This document shows, in pieces, positions 15,262-24,715 of a DNA stretch of 64,000 bases. The stretch covers positions 1,550,001 to 1,614,000 of the forward strand of contig NZ_CP009247.1 of the NCBI RefSeq assembly GCF_001941485.1, given 5' to 3'. The notes under the pieces were generated by a model. The model was not told the DNA's origin, made no database searches, and saw only the letters and a list, made by a program, of their open reading frames with translations. Source of the DNA: Corynebacterium frankenforstense DSM 45800. GTDB lineage: Bacteria > Actinomycetota > Actinomycetes > Mycobacteriales > Mycobacteriaceae. Made by a program: the position numbers and the translations under genes. Each line of letters opens with the position of its first letter. The stretch's first letter is position 1.

Positions 15262-16419
15262 TCAGCCGGCGCGGTGCCTGCCCGGCCCGATGCGGCCGTC
15301 GCGCAGGGGCACGAGGGTGGCCGCCGCGGCGAGCACGAGCGCGAAAGCGGTGGCGCCCGCCGCCACGGGCGGCGGGACCACGGAGAAGGACACCGCCCCA
15401 AAGGCGAAGACGGAGCACCACAGGTACAGCACCAGCGCCGTGCGCCGGTGGGTGTGGCCCAGTCGCAGGAGGCGATGGTGCAGGTGCATCCGGTCGGCGG
15501 CGAAGGGCGAGCGCCCCGCCGAGACGCGGCGCACGACGGCGAGCACGAGGTCGAGCACGGGCACGAAGACGGCGGCCGCCACCACGATGATGGGGCTGGC
15601 CAGGGCGATCATGTCCACGGTGCCGTAGAGCGACATGTTGATCTTGCCGGAGGTCGAGGTCGCGGCCGCCGCGAGCAGCAGGCCGATGAGCATGGCCCCG
15701 GAGTCGCCCATGAAGATGCGTGAGGGTTCGAAGTTGTGCGGCAGGAAGCCCAGGCAGATGCCCACCAGGCCCGCGGCGATGATAGCCGGCGGGTAGGCGG
15801 CCACGGCCCCGCCCTGGTCGTGCAGGACGGTCAGCGAGTACAGCAGCAGCGCGCCGCCGGCGATCGCGCCGAGCCCGGCGGCCAGGCCGTCGAGCCCGTC
15901 GACGAAGTTCAGCGCGTTGACGAGCAGCACGGTGAACACCGTTGTCAAGACCGTGGACTGGACCTGGTCGAGGACCACGGTGGTGCCCTCCCCCACCGGG
16001 ACGTAGAGGAGCGTCCAGTTCAGGCCCAGCAGGCTCATCACGACGGCGCCGAGGATCTGCCCGACGAGCTTGGTCAGCGCGTCGAGCTCGTAGAGGTCGT
16101 CGATGGCGCCGACGGCGACGATGACGAAGCCGGCCCAGATCACCGCGCTCATCTCCGGGGTCACGGGCAAAAACCCGCGGGTGAGCGCGGGCAGCTGGCT
16201 GGCCAGGTAGACGGCGGCGCCGAAGCCGGTGAACATCGCCACCCCGCCGAGCTGCGGGGTCGGCTGGGTGTGCACGTCGCGCTTGCGGATCTCCGCGATC
16301 CGGCCGGTGCGCACGAGGGCGTAGCGGATCAGCCCGGTGACCAGGAAGGTCACCGCGGCGCCCACGAGGAGCACGAGTCCGAGCTCGCGCAGGGGAACGC
16401 CCGCCACACCGACGCCCAC
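15262..16419 (-). CDS. wecA: UDP-GlcNAc:decaprenyl-phosphate GlcNAc-1-phosphate transferase, WecA type
   Basis: Polytopic membrane enzyme, 385 residues, about eleven helices, of the MraY/WecA superfamily. Seen motifs: KRDVHTQPTPQLGG near residue 43, the Asp-rich NFVDGLDGLAAG, IFMGDSGAMLIG, and the cytoplasmic HLHHRLLRLGHTHR loop typical of the GlcNAc-1-P (WecA/TagO) branch. In mycobacteria this enzyme makes decaprenyl-PP-GlcNAc, the base of the galactan linker between arabinogalactan and peptidoglycan. It starts with GTG 3 bp after the sua5 stop codon, the same sua5-wecA-atp order as in Mycobacterium. Confidence 0.9.
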   Translation of the reverse strand: MGVGVAGVPLRELGLVLLVGAAVTFLVTGLIRYALVRTGRIAEIRKRDVHTQPTPQLGGVAMFTGFGAAVYLASQLPALTRGFLPVTPEMSAVIWAGFVIVAVGAIDDLYELDALTKLVGQILGAVVMSLLGLNWTLLYVPVGEGTTVVLDQVQSTVLTTVFTVLLVNALNFVDGLDGLAAGLGAIAGGALLLYSLTVLHDQGGAVAAYPPAIIAAGLVGICLGFLPHNFEPSRIFMGDSGAMLIGLLLAAAATSTSGKINMSLYGTVDMIALASPIIVVAAAVFVPVLDLVLAVVRRVSAGRSPFAADRMHLHHRLLRLGHTHRRTALVLYLWCSVFAFGAVSFSVVPPPVAAGATAFALVLAAAATLVPLRDGRIGPGRHRAG

Positions 16420-16422
16420 GGG

Positions 16423-17136
16423 TTATTCCTTATCCCCCGCTGCGGCGTCAGCCGCAGCCTCGGCCGCGTTCTCGCCCTCAGCCGCGGCCCCGATGGACTC
16501 GGGCGTGAGCCCGAGGACCTCGGCGATGCGCTCCCCCGGCACCGCGCCGGCGCGCAGGATGCGCGGGGTCGTGCCGGACATGTCGACGATCGTCGAGGGC
16601 TCGCCGATGGTCGCCTCCCCGGCGTCGAGGTAGACGGACACGGAGTCGCCGAGCTGCTGGCGCGCCGCGGCCGCCGAGGTCGGCGCCGGGTGGCCGTGGA
16701 TGTTGGCCGAGGAGACGGCCATCGGGCCGACCTCGCGCAGCAGCTGCAGGGCCACCGGGTGGTTGGGCATGCGCACCATCACGGTGCCGCGGGTGTCGCC
16801 GAGGTCCCAGGGCAGCGAGGGCGCCTCGGGCACGACGAGCGAGAGCCCGCCCGGCCAGAAGGCCTCGACCAGGGCCCGGGTGCGCCCGTCGACGCCGGAG
16901 GTCAGGCCGGCGACGGTGTCCCAGGAGCCGACGAGCACGGGCACCGGGTAGTCCGGTCCGCGGTGCTTGGCGGCCAGCAGCGCGGCCACCGCCGGGTTGT
17001 TGAAGGCGTCCGCGCCGATGCCGTAGACGGTGTCGGTCGGGGTGACCACCAGCTCACCGGAGCGGGCGGCCTCGGCCGCGGCCCGCACGGCGTCGCGTCG
17101 CTTCGCGGCGTCGAGACAGCTGTAGATGTTTCCCAC
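16423..17136 (-). CDS. L-threonylcarbamoyladenylate synthase (Sua5/YrdC family)
   Basis: Makes threonylcarbamoyl-AMP for the universal t6A37 modification of ANN-decoding tRNAs. The YrdC domain spans about 22-215, with the hallmark TDTVYGIGADAFN segment, KHRGPDYPVPVLVGS, and PMAVSSANIHGHPAPTSAAAA. The C-terminus (about 218-237) is an Ala/Glu-rich tail that is probably disordered. Starts with GTG. It belongs to the rho-prfA-prmC-sua5-wecA run, consistent with a translation-related transcription unit. Length 237 is normal. Confidence 0.92.
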   Translation of the reverse strand: MGNIYSCLDAAKRRDAVRAAAEAARSGELVVTPTDTVYGIGADAFNNPAVAALLAAKHRGPDYPVPVLVGSWDTVAGLTSGVDGRTRALVEAFWPGGLSLVVPEAPSLPWDLGDTRGTVMVRMPNHPVALQLLREVGPMAVSSANIHGHPAPTSAAAARQQLGDSVSVYLDAGEATIGEPSTIVDMSGTTPRILRAGAVPGERIAEVLGLTPESIGAAAEGENAAEAAADAAAGDKE

Positions 17137-17190
17137 GTGGGTCCCTCGTCTCTTCTGGCTCTGCCGCGTCCGGACCTCCCGGACGCGGAC

Positions 17191-18030
17191 TCACAGTCTA
17201 GCGGCCGTGACGAAGCGCTCCCGCCCCGCCAGGTCGCACAGGTGCTCCGCCGGGGTGAACCGGCCGGTGGCGTCCACGAGCGCCGCGGTCCGCTCCGCGG
17301 TCGTGTCGTCGTGCTCGACGCCGAAGACCCCGCCGGGGCGCAGCAGGCGCGCGACCGGGTCCAGGAGCCTCTCGATGACGTCCATGCCGGACTCCCCGCC
17401 GTAGACGGCGACGTCCGGGTCGGCGTCGACCTCCGGGGCCACCGGCCCGGCGGCCGGCACGTACGGCGGGTTGCACACCACGGCGTCGACGGCGCCGGCC
17501 AGCTCCGCGAGCAGCCCGGCGTCGGTCGCGTCGCCCTCGACCACGGTGACGCGCCCGCCCAGCGCGTTGTCCGCCACGGTGCGGCGCGCCCACGCGGCCG
17601 CGTCGGCGGAGAGCTCGACGGCGACCACCGCGACGTCGTCAATCTCGTGGGCGATGTAGCAGGCCAGGGCGCCGGAACCGGTGCACAGGTCCACCACCTT
17701 GGGTGCGCGCACGCCGCGCAGGCGGCGCACCGCCCAGTCGGCGAGCACCTCGGTCTCGGGGCGCGGGATGAAGACGCCGGGCCCGACCGCGATGTCGAGC
17801 GGGCCGAAGGCGGCGGTGCCGGTGATGTGCTGCAGCGGCTCGCGGCGCTCCCGGCGGGCCAGCGCCTCGGCGAAGCCCGCGGGCGCGGCGTCGAGGAAGC
17901 CGACCTCCAGCGGCGCGCAGCCGGCCAGGTGCGCGGCCAGCAGCCGCACGTCGGTGGCGGGCGACTCGATGCCGGCGGCCCCGAGCCGCTCGGCGGCGGC
18001 CCGCAGCTCGGCGCGCCAGGTGCCGGTCAC
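17191..18030 (-). CDS. prmC: Peptide chain release factor N5-glutamine methyltransferase
   Basis: Methylates the GGQ glutamine of release factors RF1 and RF2 using S-adenosylmethionine. The 279-residue protein has an N-terminal helical domain and a Rossmann methyltransferase domain: [11 protein letters not shown], the SAM loop [12 protein letters not shown], and the catalytic VCNPPYVP (NPPY). It starts with GTG at 18030, which overlaps the prfA stop codon, so the enzyme is translationally coupled to one of its substrates. The longer open frame upstream of this GTG is a shadow of prfA. Confidence 0.95.
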   Translation of the reverse strand: MTGTWRAELRAAAERLGAAGIESPATDVRLLAAHLAGCAPLEVGFLDAAPAGFAEALARRERREPLQHITGTAAFGPLDIAVGPGVFIPRPETEVLADWAVRRLRGVRAPKVVDLCTGSGALACYIAHEIDDVAVVAVELSADAAAWARRTVADNALGGRVTVVEGDATDAGLLAELAGAVDAVVCNPPYVPAAGPVAPEVDADPDVAVYGGESGMDVIERLLDPVARLLRPGGVFGVEHDDTTAERTAALVDATGRFTPAEHLCDLAGRERFVTAARL

Positions 18031-19100
18031 TCGGCCTCGAGACGCTCGGCGCGCTCGGCGGTGCGCAGGGCGTCGAAGAGGTCGTCGAGGTTGCCGTCGA
18101 GGACCTGGTCCAGGTTGTTGGCCTTGAAGCCGATGCGGTGGTCGGAGATGCGGTTCTCCGGCCAGTTGTAGGTGCGGATGCGCTCGGAGCGGTCCATCGT
18201 GCGCACCTGGGCGGCGCGGCCCTCGGCGGCCTCGGCCTCCGCGGCCTCCTCCTGCATCTGCTGCAGGCGGGCGGCCAGCACCTGCATGGCGCGGGCCTTG
18301 TTCTGGATCTGGGAGCGCTCCTTCTGGCAGGTCACCACGATGCCGGTGGGCAGGTGGGTGATGCGCACGGCCGAGTCCGTCGTGTTGACGCCCTGGCCGC
18401 CCTTGCCGGAGGAACGGTAGACGTCGACGCGCAGGTCCTTGTCCTCGATCTCGACCTCGCCGACCTCCTCGGGCTCCGGGTAGACGAGCACGCCGGCCGC
18501 CGAGGTCTGGATGCGGCCCTGCGACTCGGTCACGGGGATGCGCTGGACGCGGTGGACGCCGCCCTCGAACTTGAAGACGCTCCACGCGCCGTCGCGGCCC
18601 GGGTGCCGCGAGCGGATCGACAGCGTCATGTCCTTCACGCCGCCCAGATCCGACTCCGCAAGGTCGAGGACCTCGTAGACGAAGCCGTGCTTGTCGGCGA
18701 ACTTCTCGTACATGCGCACCAGGTCGCCGGCGAAGAGCGCGGCCTCCTCGCCGCCGGCGCCGGCCTTGACCTCCATGATGATGTCGTCGCCGTCGTGCGG
18801 GTCGCGCGGGGCGAGCAGGTCGGCCAGCTTCTCCTCGAGCTCGACCTCGCGGGCGGCCAGGCGCTCGGCCTCGGCGGCGAAGTCGTGGTCCTCGTGGGCC
18901 AGCTCGCGGGCGTCGGCCAGGTCGGCGACGACCTTCTCGTGCTCCTCGTGGGCCTGCACGATCGGCTTGAGCTCGGCGTAGCGCTTGGACAGGCGGCGGA
19001 AGGCGTCCTGGTCGCCGGCCAGGGACGGGTCCGCCATCTGGGCCTCGATGCCCTGGTACTCGGACAGGACGTCGTCGACGCGGGTGGATTCGGTGCTCAC
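18027..19100 (-). CDS. prfA: Peptide chain release factor 1
   Basis: Recognises UAA and UAG stop codons. The 357-residue product from GTG at 19100 ([17 protein letters not shown]) has the PxT-type codon-recognition domain and the catalytic [20 protein letters not shown] segment with the GGQ tripeptide that PrmC methylates. The start overlaps the rho stop codon and the end overlaps the prmC start, a tight rho-prfA-prmC unit. The length is normal for RF1. No odd features. Confidence 0.97.
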   Translation of the reverse strand: MSTESTRVDDVLSEYQGIEAQMADPSLAGDQDAFRRLSKRYAELKPIVQAHEEHEKVVADLADARELAHEDHDFAAEAERLAAREVELEEKLADLLAPRDPHDGDDIIMEVKAGAGGEEAALFAGDLVRMYEKFADKHGFVYEVLDLAESDLGGVKDMTLSIRSRHPGRDGAWSVFKFEGGVHRVQRIPVTESQGRIQTSAAGVLVYPEPEEVGEVEIEDKDLRVDVYRSSGKGGQGVNTTDSAVRITHLPTGIVVTCQKERSQIQNKARAMQVLAARLQQMQEEAAEAEAAEGRAAQVRTMDRSERIRTYNWPENRISDHRIGFKANNLDQVLDGNLDDLFDALRTAERAERLEAE

Positions 19101-20935
19101 AGGTAGTCCTCCACGTCCTTGTCGGCGGCCATCGGGGCGCTCGAGGCGACCTGCATGAGGAACTCGCCGTTGCTCTTGGTCTTCTTCAGCTGCTTGATCA
19201 GCAGGTCGATCGCGGCCTGGTTGTCCAGGGCGGCCAGGATCCGGCGCAGCTTGTGCACCAGGCGGGCCTCCTCGGGGGCGAGCAGCAGCTCGTCCTTGCG
19301 GGTGCCGGACGGTCCGACGTCGACGGCCGGGAAGACGCGGCGCTCGGAGATCTTGCGGTCGAGCTTGAGCTCGGCGTTGCCGGTGCCCTTGAACTCCTCG
19401 AAGATCACGGTGTCGCCGGCCGAGCCGGTCTCCACCATGGCGGTGGCGATGATCGTCAGGCTGCCGCCGTGCTCGATGTTGCGCGCGGCGCCCAGGAAGC
19501 GCTTCGGCGGGTAGAGGGCGTTGGAGTCCACGCCGCCGGAGAGGATGCGGCCCGAGGCCGGCGAGGAGTTGTTGTAGGCACGGCCCAGGCGGGTGATCGA
19601 GTCGAGCAGGATCACGACGTCCTTGCCCTGCTCGACGAGGCGCTTGGCGCGCTCGACGGCCAGCTCCGCGACGGCGGTGTGCTCGCTCGGCGGCCGGTCG
19701 AACGTCGAGGCGATGACCTCGCCGTTGACGCTGCGCTGCATGTCCGTGACCTCCTCGGGGCGCTCGTCGACGAGGACGACCATGAGGTGGCACTCCGGGT
19801 TGTTCGTCGAGATCGCGTTGGCCACGTTCTGCAGGATGGTGGTCTTGCCGGCCTTCGGCGGGGAGACGATCAGCGCGCGCTGGCCCTTGCCGATCGGCAT
19901 GATCAGGTCGATCACGCGGGTGGTCAGGACCTTCTGCTCGGTCTCGAGGCGCAGGCGCTGGTTCGGGTACAGCGGGGTCAGCTTGGCGAAGTCGGGCCGC
20001 TGGCGGGCGTCCTCCACACTCAGGCCGTTGACGGTCTCGACGTGGGCGAGGTTGCTGAACTTCTGGCGGTTGCGGCCGCGGCCGCGCACCTGGGCGCCGC
20101 CGGCGGAGATCCGGCCGGTCACGGCGTCGCCGGAGCGCAGCCCGCAGCGCTTGATCAGCTGGTTGGGGACGTAGACGTCCTTCTCCGAGGGGTGGTAGCC
20201 CGTGGTGCGCACGAAGGCGACGTTGTTGTCGACGATGTCCAGGATGCCCGCGACCGGCTCGAGGTCCTCGGGGTTCTGGTTGCGGCCGCCCTGCTGGTTC
20301 TGGTTGCCGTTGTTCTGGTTGTTCTGGTTGTTGTTGCCGTCGCGGTTGCGACGCCCGCGGCGACGACGCTCGCGGCGGCGGCCCTTGCCGTGGTTGCCGT
20401 CGTTGTGGCCGCCGTGGTTCTGGCCGTCACCATGACCGTTGTTGTTGCCGCCGCCGTTGTTGTCGTGGCCGCCGTCGTTCTGGCCGCCGCGGGAACCGTT
20501 GTCCTGGTTCTCCTGCTCGCGCTGGGCCTGACGGGCACGGTTGCGGCGGGCGCGACGCGCCTGGGAGCGGGACTCGTAGTGGTTCTGTCCGTCCTTCTGG
20601 CCGTCCTTCTGGCCGTCCTTGCGACCCTGGCCGTCCTGCTGACCGCCCTGCCGGCCGTCCTGCTGCCCGCCCCGGTCGTCGCCGCGGCCCTCGTCGCGGC
20701 CCTTGTTCTCGTTGCTCTCGTTGTCCACGGCTCGGTCCTGGTCCTGTCTCTTCGTCGACTGCTTCGCGGACACCTGCCCGCCACCCCCGGCCCGGATCGC
20801 GGCGATGATGTCGGCCTTGCGCTTGCCCGACAACCCCTTGATGCCCATCCCGGCGGCCATGGCCTTCAGTTCGGGGATGCGCATTCCGGCGAGGTCCCCG
20901 CCGGCGGCAGGGGTGGTGCTGTCCAGTGTCGTCAC
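19097..20935 (-). CDS. rho: Transcription termination factor Rho with large disordered insert
   Basis: Hexameric RNA helicase that ends transcription. 612 residues from GTG at 20935, chosen because GAAAGGAC lies 6 nt upstream; the open frame extends another 78 unrelated residues. Domain order: SAP-like N-terminal helices (about 15-50), then a region of about 170 residues (52-222) made almost only of Gly, Gln, Asn, Asp, Arg and His, then the RNA-binding domain, Walker A PPKAGKTT, the Q/R loops and the ATPase core. Such inserts are normal for actinobacterial Rho, but this one is strongly Asn/Gln/Gly-rich with internal DGQK repeats. It heads the rho-prfA-prmC unit. Confidence 0.96.
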   Translation of the reverse strand: MTTLDSTTPAAGGDLAGMRIPELKAMAAGMGIKGLSGKRKADIIAAIRAGGGGQVSAKQSTKRQDQDRAVDNESNENKGRDEGRGDDRGGQQDGRQGGQQDGQGRKDGQKDGQKDGQNHYESRSQARRARRNRARQAQREQENQDNGSRGGQNDGGHDNNGGGNNNGHGDGQNHGGHNDGNHGKGRRRERRRRGRRNRDGNNNQNNQNNGNQNQQGGRNQNPEDLEPVAGILDIVDNNVAFVRTTGYHPSEKDVYVPNQLIKRCGLRSGDAVTGRISAGGAQVRGRGRNRQKFSNLAHVETVNGLSVEDARQRPDFAKLTPLYPNQRLRLETEQKVLTTRVIDLIMPIGKGQRALIVSPPKAGKTTILQNVANAISTNNPECHLMVVLVDERPEEVTDMQRSVNGEVIASTFDRPPSEHTAVAELAVERAKRLVEQGKDVVILLDSITRLGRAYNNSSPASGRILSGGVDSNALYPPKRFLGAARNIEHGGSLTIIATAMVETGSAGDTVIFEEFKGTGNAELKLDRKISERRVFPAVDVGPSGTRKDELLLAPEEARLVHKLRRILAALDNQAAIDLLIKQLKKTKSNGEFLMQVASSAPMAADKDVEDYL

Positions 20936-21246
20936 AGATGTCCTTTCGTGGCTCCGGGTGCGGCCCACGGCGGTGGAGACGCGGCGCGCGCGGCCCGGGT
21001 GGAGACTTCTCGCGGCCCGGAAAATCGCGTACGGGCGCACCCCGGTGCGCCCCTCGGGCCTGACGATGCCGGTCGGCCGTGACTCCCCTCCGTCCCCGCC
21101 GCTCAAGTTCCGCGCGCGGGTCGGGCAACTGCCCCGGGAGGGGGCGGGCCCCCACATACGGGCGGGCACCCGGCCAATCCGGCGACAAGTCTAACGCATG
21201 GCACCACGACGGTGGAACTTCGGCCCCCGGCGGTAGTGTGGGGCAC
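20936..21246. promoter_or_regulatory. Divergent rho / acyl-CoA ligase control region
   Basis: Two promoters appear back to back. On the minus strand TAGACT (21193 to 21188) would start a rho mRNA with a leader of about 245 nt, long enough for the Rho-dependent autoregulation known in other bacteria. On the plus strand TAGTGT (21234-21239) lies 7 nt before the ligase ATG, predicting a leaderless mRNA. The leader has no convincing ORF. The -35 boxes are unclear. Confidence 0.5.
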
Positions 21247-22935
21247 ATGCAGTCGACGATGCAGGACATACCACTGTCCGTGGCCCGCATCCTCTCCTAC
21301 GGCGCCTCGGTGCACGGCCGGACCCGCGTGACCACGTGGAAGAACGGCCGGGGCGAGGAGACCACCTTCGCCCAAATCGCCGCCCGCGCCGCCGCGCTGG
21401 CCCACGCCCTGCGCGATGAGCTGGGGGTCTCCGGCGACGCGCGGGTGGCCTCCCTGATGCACAACTGCGCCGAGCACCTGGAGACGATGTTCGCCGTGCC
21501 GTGCATGGGCGCCGTCTTCAACCCGCTGAACAAGCAGCTGATGGTCAGCCAGATCCGGCACATCGTCAACGACGCCGAGGACCAGGTCGTCATCGCCGAC
21601 CCGCGGCTGGCCGACCGCCTCGCCGAGGTCCTCGAGGGCTGCCCCGGGGTGCGCCACGTCGTCTTCATCGGCACCGAGCTGCCGGACGTGGAGCTGCCCG
21701 AGGGGGTGAGCGTCCACTCCTACGAGGCGCTTCTCGACGGTCGCGCCACCCGTTACGCGTGGCCCGTGCCCGACGAGAACGACGCCGCGGCCCTGTGCTA
21801 CTCCACCGGCACCGGCGGCGAGCCGCGCGGCGTGGCCTACTCCCACCGCTCGCTCTACCTGACGGCGCTGACGCTGCTGGGCACGGACTCGATGGCCGTC
21901 TCCAACGGCCAGAGCTTCCTGTGCTGCGTGCCCATCTACCACGTGCTCAGCTGGGCGGTGCCCTTCGCGGCGTTCATGGCGGGCACCCCGCTGGTGCTGC
22001 CCGACGCCGACGTCTCCGGCGAGACACTGGCCGAGCTGATCGCCGCGACGCACCCGCGCGTGGCCCACGGCGTGCCCACGGTGTGGATGCAGCTGCTCGT
22101 GCACTACATGCACAACCCGCCGGAGCGGATGAGCCTGACCGAGATCTTCGTCGGCGGCTCCCAGGCCCCGCCGGTGCTGCTGTCGATGTGGGAGGAGCGC
22201 TACGGCGTGGACGTCGTGCACGTGTGGGGCATGACGGAGACCTCCACGGTCGGCTCGGTGGCCCGCCCGCCGGCCGGCGCCTCCGGCGAGGCGCGCTGGA
22301 CCTACCGCACCAGCCAGGGCCGCTTCCCCGCCACCGTGGACTACCGCGTGGTCAACGACGGCCGCGTCGTCTCCGCCACCGACCGTAACCAGGGCGAGAT
22401 CCAGGTGCGCGGCCCCCTGGTGGCCGGCTCCTACTACGTCGGCGCCGACAGCGCGGGTGCCGACGGGCGCGCCGCCGAGACCCCGGAGGTCCAGTTCACC
22501 GCCGACGGGTGGCTGCGCACCGGCGACGTCGGCTCGGTCACCGAGGACGGCTACCTGACCGTCCACGACCGCGCCCGCGACGTCATCCGCTCCGGCGGCG
22601 AGTGGATCTACTCGGCCGGGGTGGAGAACATGGTCATGGAGTCCCCCGAGGTCGTCGAGGCCGCCATCATCGGCTACCCGGACGACAAGTGGGGCGAACG
22701 CCCGCTGGTGGTCACCGTCGTCCACCCCGACGTCCCGCAGGACGCCGGGACCGCGGAGATGCTGCGCGACCGGCTGCGCAACCAGCTGCCCAGCTGGATG
22801 CTCCCGGAGTACTGGACCTTCGTGCGCCACATCGACAAGACCTCGGTGGGCAAGTTCGACAAGAAGGATCTGCGCGCCCACCTGGCCGCCGGCGACTACG
22901 ACGTCGTCGCCCTCAAGGGCCCGGGCAAGCGCTGA
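21247..22935 (+). CDS. Acyl-CoA ligase/synthetase, AMP-forming family
   Basis: 562-residue ANL-family enzyme that should activate a carboxylic acid as acyl-AMP and then the CoA thioester. The phosphate-binding motif reads YSTGTGGEPRG rather than the usual YTSGTTGXPKG. HVWGMTETS (adenine motif) and GWLRTGDVGSVTEDGYLTVHDRARD (hinge and A8 region) are clear, and the catalytic lysine is in VGKFDKKDLR. The closest theme is medium/long-chain fatty acyl-CoA ligase (FadD/AlkK-like); the substrate cannot be told from sequence. The ATG at 21247 is preceded by a -10 box at 7 nt. A putative HTH regulator follows 31 bp downstream. Confidence 0.85.
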   Translation: MQSTMQDIPLSVARILSYGASVHGRTRVTTWKNGRGEETTFAQIAARAAALAHALRDELGVSGDARVASLMHNCAEHLETMFAVPCMGAVFNPLNKQLMVSQIRHIVNDAEDQVVIADPRLADRLAEVLEGCPGVRHVVFIGTELPDVELPEGVSVHSYEALLDGRATRYAWPVPDENDAAALCYSTGTGGEPRGVAYSHRSLYLTALTLLGTDSMAVSNGQSFLCCVPIYHVLSWAVPFAAFMAGTPLVLPDADVSGETLAELIAATHPRVAHGVPTVWMQLLVHYMHNPPERMSLTEIFVGGSQAPPVLLSMWEERYGVDVVHVWGMTETSTVGSVARPPAGASGEARWTYRTSQGRFPATVDYRVVNDGRVVSATDRNQGEIQVRGPLVAGSYYVGADSAGADGRAAETPEVQFTADGWLRTGDVGSVTEDGYLTVHDRARDVIRSGGEWIYSAGVENMVMESPEVVEAAIIGYPDDKWGERPLVVTVVHPDVPQDAGTAEMLRDRLRNQLPSWMLPEYWTFVRHIDKTSVGKFDKKDLRAHLAAGDYDVVALKGPGKR

Positions 22936-22953
22936 CCCCTGTTTCGTCCGGGG

Positions 22954-22959
22954 TACGAT
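22954..22959 (+). promoter_or_regulatory. -10 box, leaderless start of HTH regulator
   Basis: TACGAT followed by 7 nt and then the ATG of the regulator. The purines AAAAGG in the gap are too close to the ATG for a good Shine-Dalgarno, so a leaderless mRNA is more likely. It shows that the regulator probably has its own promoter even though it lies 31 bp behind the ligase gene. Confidence 0.5.
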
Positions 22960-22966
22960 AAAAGGT

Positions 22967-23701
22967 ATGCGTACCGGAGCTCCCGCCCGCCGCCGGGCAC
23001 CGCGGCCCGCCACCGAGCTGTTCTCCGAGGCCCTGCCGCTGAGCCCCAAGCAGCGCGAGGTCCTGGCCGCCCTGCGCGAGCACCCCGGCGGCGTCTCGGT
23101 CGCCCAGCTCTCCGAGATCCTCGGCATGCACGCCAACACCGTGCGCGGACACCTCGACGAGCTGCTCGCCCACCGCGCCGTGCACACGGCCACCGCCCCC
23201 ATCCACGGCCGCGGCCGCCCGACGATCCTCTTCTCCGCCCGGCTGCCCGACAACCGGGCCATCGCCCGCGAGTACCTCTCGCTCATCGAGATCATGGCGG
23301 ACGACCTGACCGCCCGCACCCCGGACCCCGAGGAGCGCTTCGCCACCGCGCACCGCATCGGGCGGCGGTGGGCGCGCAAGATGACGCTCGCCGACGAGGG
23401 CGGCCGCGTCGGCGCGGACGCCGCCTTCGACCAGCTGGTCCAGCGGCTGCGTCAGCTCGGTTTCGACCCGGCCGACGAGCCGGAGTCGCGCGGCGACCTC
23501 ACCGAGGAGACCCCCGAGGGCACGCGCGTGGTCTCGCTGCGCGCCTGCCCCTTCGTCGCCGGCGAGGCGGCCCCCTCCCCCGTCGTCTGCGCGATCCACG
23601 AGGGATTCATCGAGGAGTACTTCGGCGCCACCTCGACCGCGCAGACGACGATGCTGCCCCTGACCGAGAAGGGCCGCTGCACCCTCTGCGTGCGGCCCTA
23701 G
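22967..23701 (+). CDS. Winged-helix transcriptional regulator with C-terminal cysteine cluster (SufR/ArsR-like)
   Basis: 244-residue DNA-binding protein. A winged HTH occupies about 24-85 (LSPKQREVLAALREHPGGVS, NTVRGHLDELLAHRAV, then a GRGRPTIL wing). The C-terminal domain has four spaced cysteines: ACPF, PVVCAIHEGF, and the terminal RCTLCVRP pair. This layout resembles SufR-type regulators that sense iron-sulfur status, so a metal or cluster may bind here; that is inference. No suf genes are nearby. Its partner genes could be itself and the upstream ligase. It converges on thrB, with a hairpin between them. Confidence 0.75.
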   Translation: MRTGAPARRRAPRPATELFSEALPLSPKQREVLAALREHPGGVSVAQLSEILGMHANTVRGHLDELLAHRAVHTATAPIHGRGRPTILFSARLPDNRAIAREYLSLIEIMADDLTARTPDPEERFATAHRIGRRWARKMTLADEGGRVGADAAFDQLVQRLRQLGFDPADEPESRGDLTEETPEGTRVVSLRACPFVAGEAAPSPVVCAIHEGFIEEYFGATSTAQTTMLPLTEKGRCTLCVRP

Positions 23702-23708
23702 TCCGTCC

Positions 23709-23728
23709 GGGCCCGGTCACTCGGGCCC
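23709..23728. terminator. Hairpin between convergent regulator and thrB
   Basis: GGGCCCG and CGGGCCC form a perfect 7-bp stem with a 6-nt loop between two convergent stop codons. There is no T-tract on either side. It may act as a shared, weak or Rho-assisted terminator. Confidence 0.45.
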
Positions 23729-23735
23729 TGATCAG

Positions 23736-24665
23736 TCAGGCCCGGGACGGGGTGACCGTCGGGCCGCCGGCCACGGAGAGCTCGTAGACGCTGAGGCCCT
23801 CCTCGCGGGCCGCGTCGAGAAGCGCGGGGTCCACCGGCTCGGTGGACAGCACCGCACAGGTCGGGCCGGCGCCCGAGAGATAGGCCGCCCAGCCGCGGTT
23901 GCGCAGGCGGTTGACCCACTCCGCGGTCACGGGCAGCACGTCCGCGCGGTACGGCTGGTGCAGCCGGTCGCGGGTGCCCTCCCAGAGCAGCTCCGGGTGC
24001 GCCTGCAGCGCGACGGAGAGCACCGCCGTGCGCGAGACGTTGAACCGGGCGTCGGTGTGCGTGACGTGGCTGGGCAGCACGCGGCGCACGGCCTGGGTGG
24101 AGGCGTGGAAGGACGGCACGAGCACGGTCGCGCGGATCCGCTCGTCAACGGGGATGCGCACGGCCCGGTAGACCGGCTGGCTCACGCCGTCGACGGGGAT
24201 CTCGGTCCAGGAGACCACGCCGCCGCCGAGCACCGAGGCGCCGGCGTTGTCCGGGTGGCCCTCGAAGGCGCTGGCCAGCTGGACGAGCTGCTCCTCGCTG
24301 AGCGGGGAGTCCGCCAGGCCGTTCGCGGCGAGCACACCGGCGGCGGCCGCGGCGGCCGAGGACCCGAGCCCGCGCGACTGCGGGATAGTGTTCGTGCAGG
24401 TCACCCGCAGACCCGGGGCGGTGACGTCCGCGGCGTTGAGGCCCGCGTTGATCGCCTTGACCACCAGGTGCGAGGCGTCGCGCGGCAGGTCGGCCGCGCC
24501 CTCGCCGTGGATCTCGATCTCCAGGCCGGAGTCGATGACCTCGACCTCGACGGTGTCGTGGATGTCCAGCGCCAGGCCCATCGTGTCGAATCCGGGGCCC
24601 AGGTTCGCCGAGGAGCCGGGCACGCGCACGGTGACGGCGCGCCCGACCTCGAGTTCCACTGCCAT
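23736..24665 (-). CDS. thrB: Homoserine kinase
   Basis: Phosphorylates L-homoserine to O-phosphohomoserine, the step committing to threonine. The 309-residue GHMP kinase has [15 protein letters not shown] near residue 17, the ATP loop [16 protein letters not shown] near residue 95, and the C-terminal [15 protein letters not shown] with GGAGGAG 9 nt upstream. It follows hom after 50 bp, so the two are likely one transcript driven by the promoter before hom. The length is typical of actinobacterial ThrB. Confidence 0.96.
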   Translation of the reverse strand: MAVELEVGRAVTVRVPGSSANLGPGFDTMGLALDIHDTVEVEVIDSGLEIEIHGEGAADLPRDASHLVVKAINAGLNAADVTAPGLRVTCTNTIPQSRGLGSSAAAAAAGVLAANGLADSPLSEEQLVQLASAFEGHPDNAGASVLGGGVVSWTEIPVDGVSQPVYRAVRIPVDERIRATVLVPSFHASTQAVRRVLPSHVTHTDARFNVSRTAVLSVALQAHPELLWEGTRDRLHQPYRADVLPVTAEWVNRLRNRGWAAYLSGAGPTCAVLSTEPVDPALLDAAREEGLSVYELSVAGGPTVTPSRA

Positions 24666-24715
24666 GTCTCTCGCTCCTCCTCTGCTCGCTCTGCTCGCGC
24701 TTCGCCCGGCCGCCG

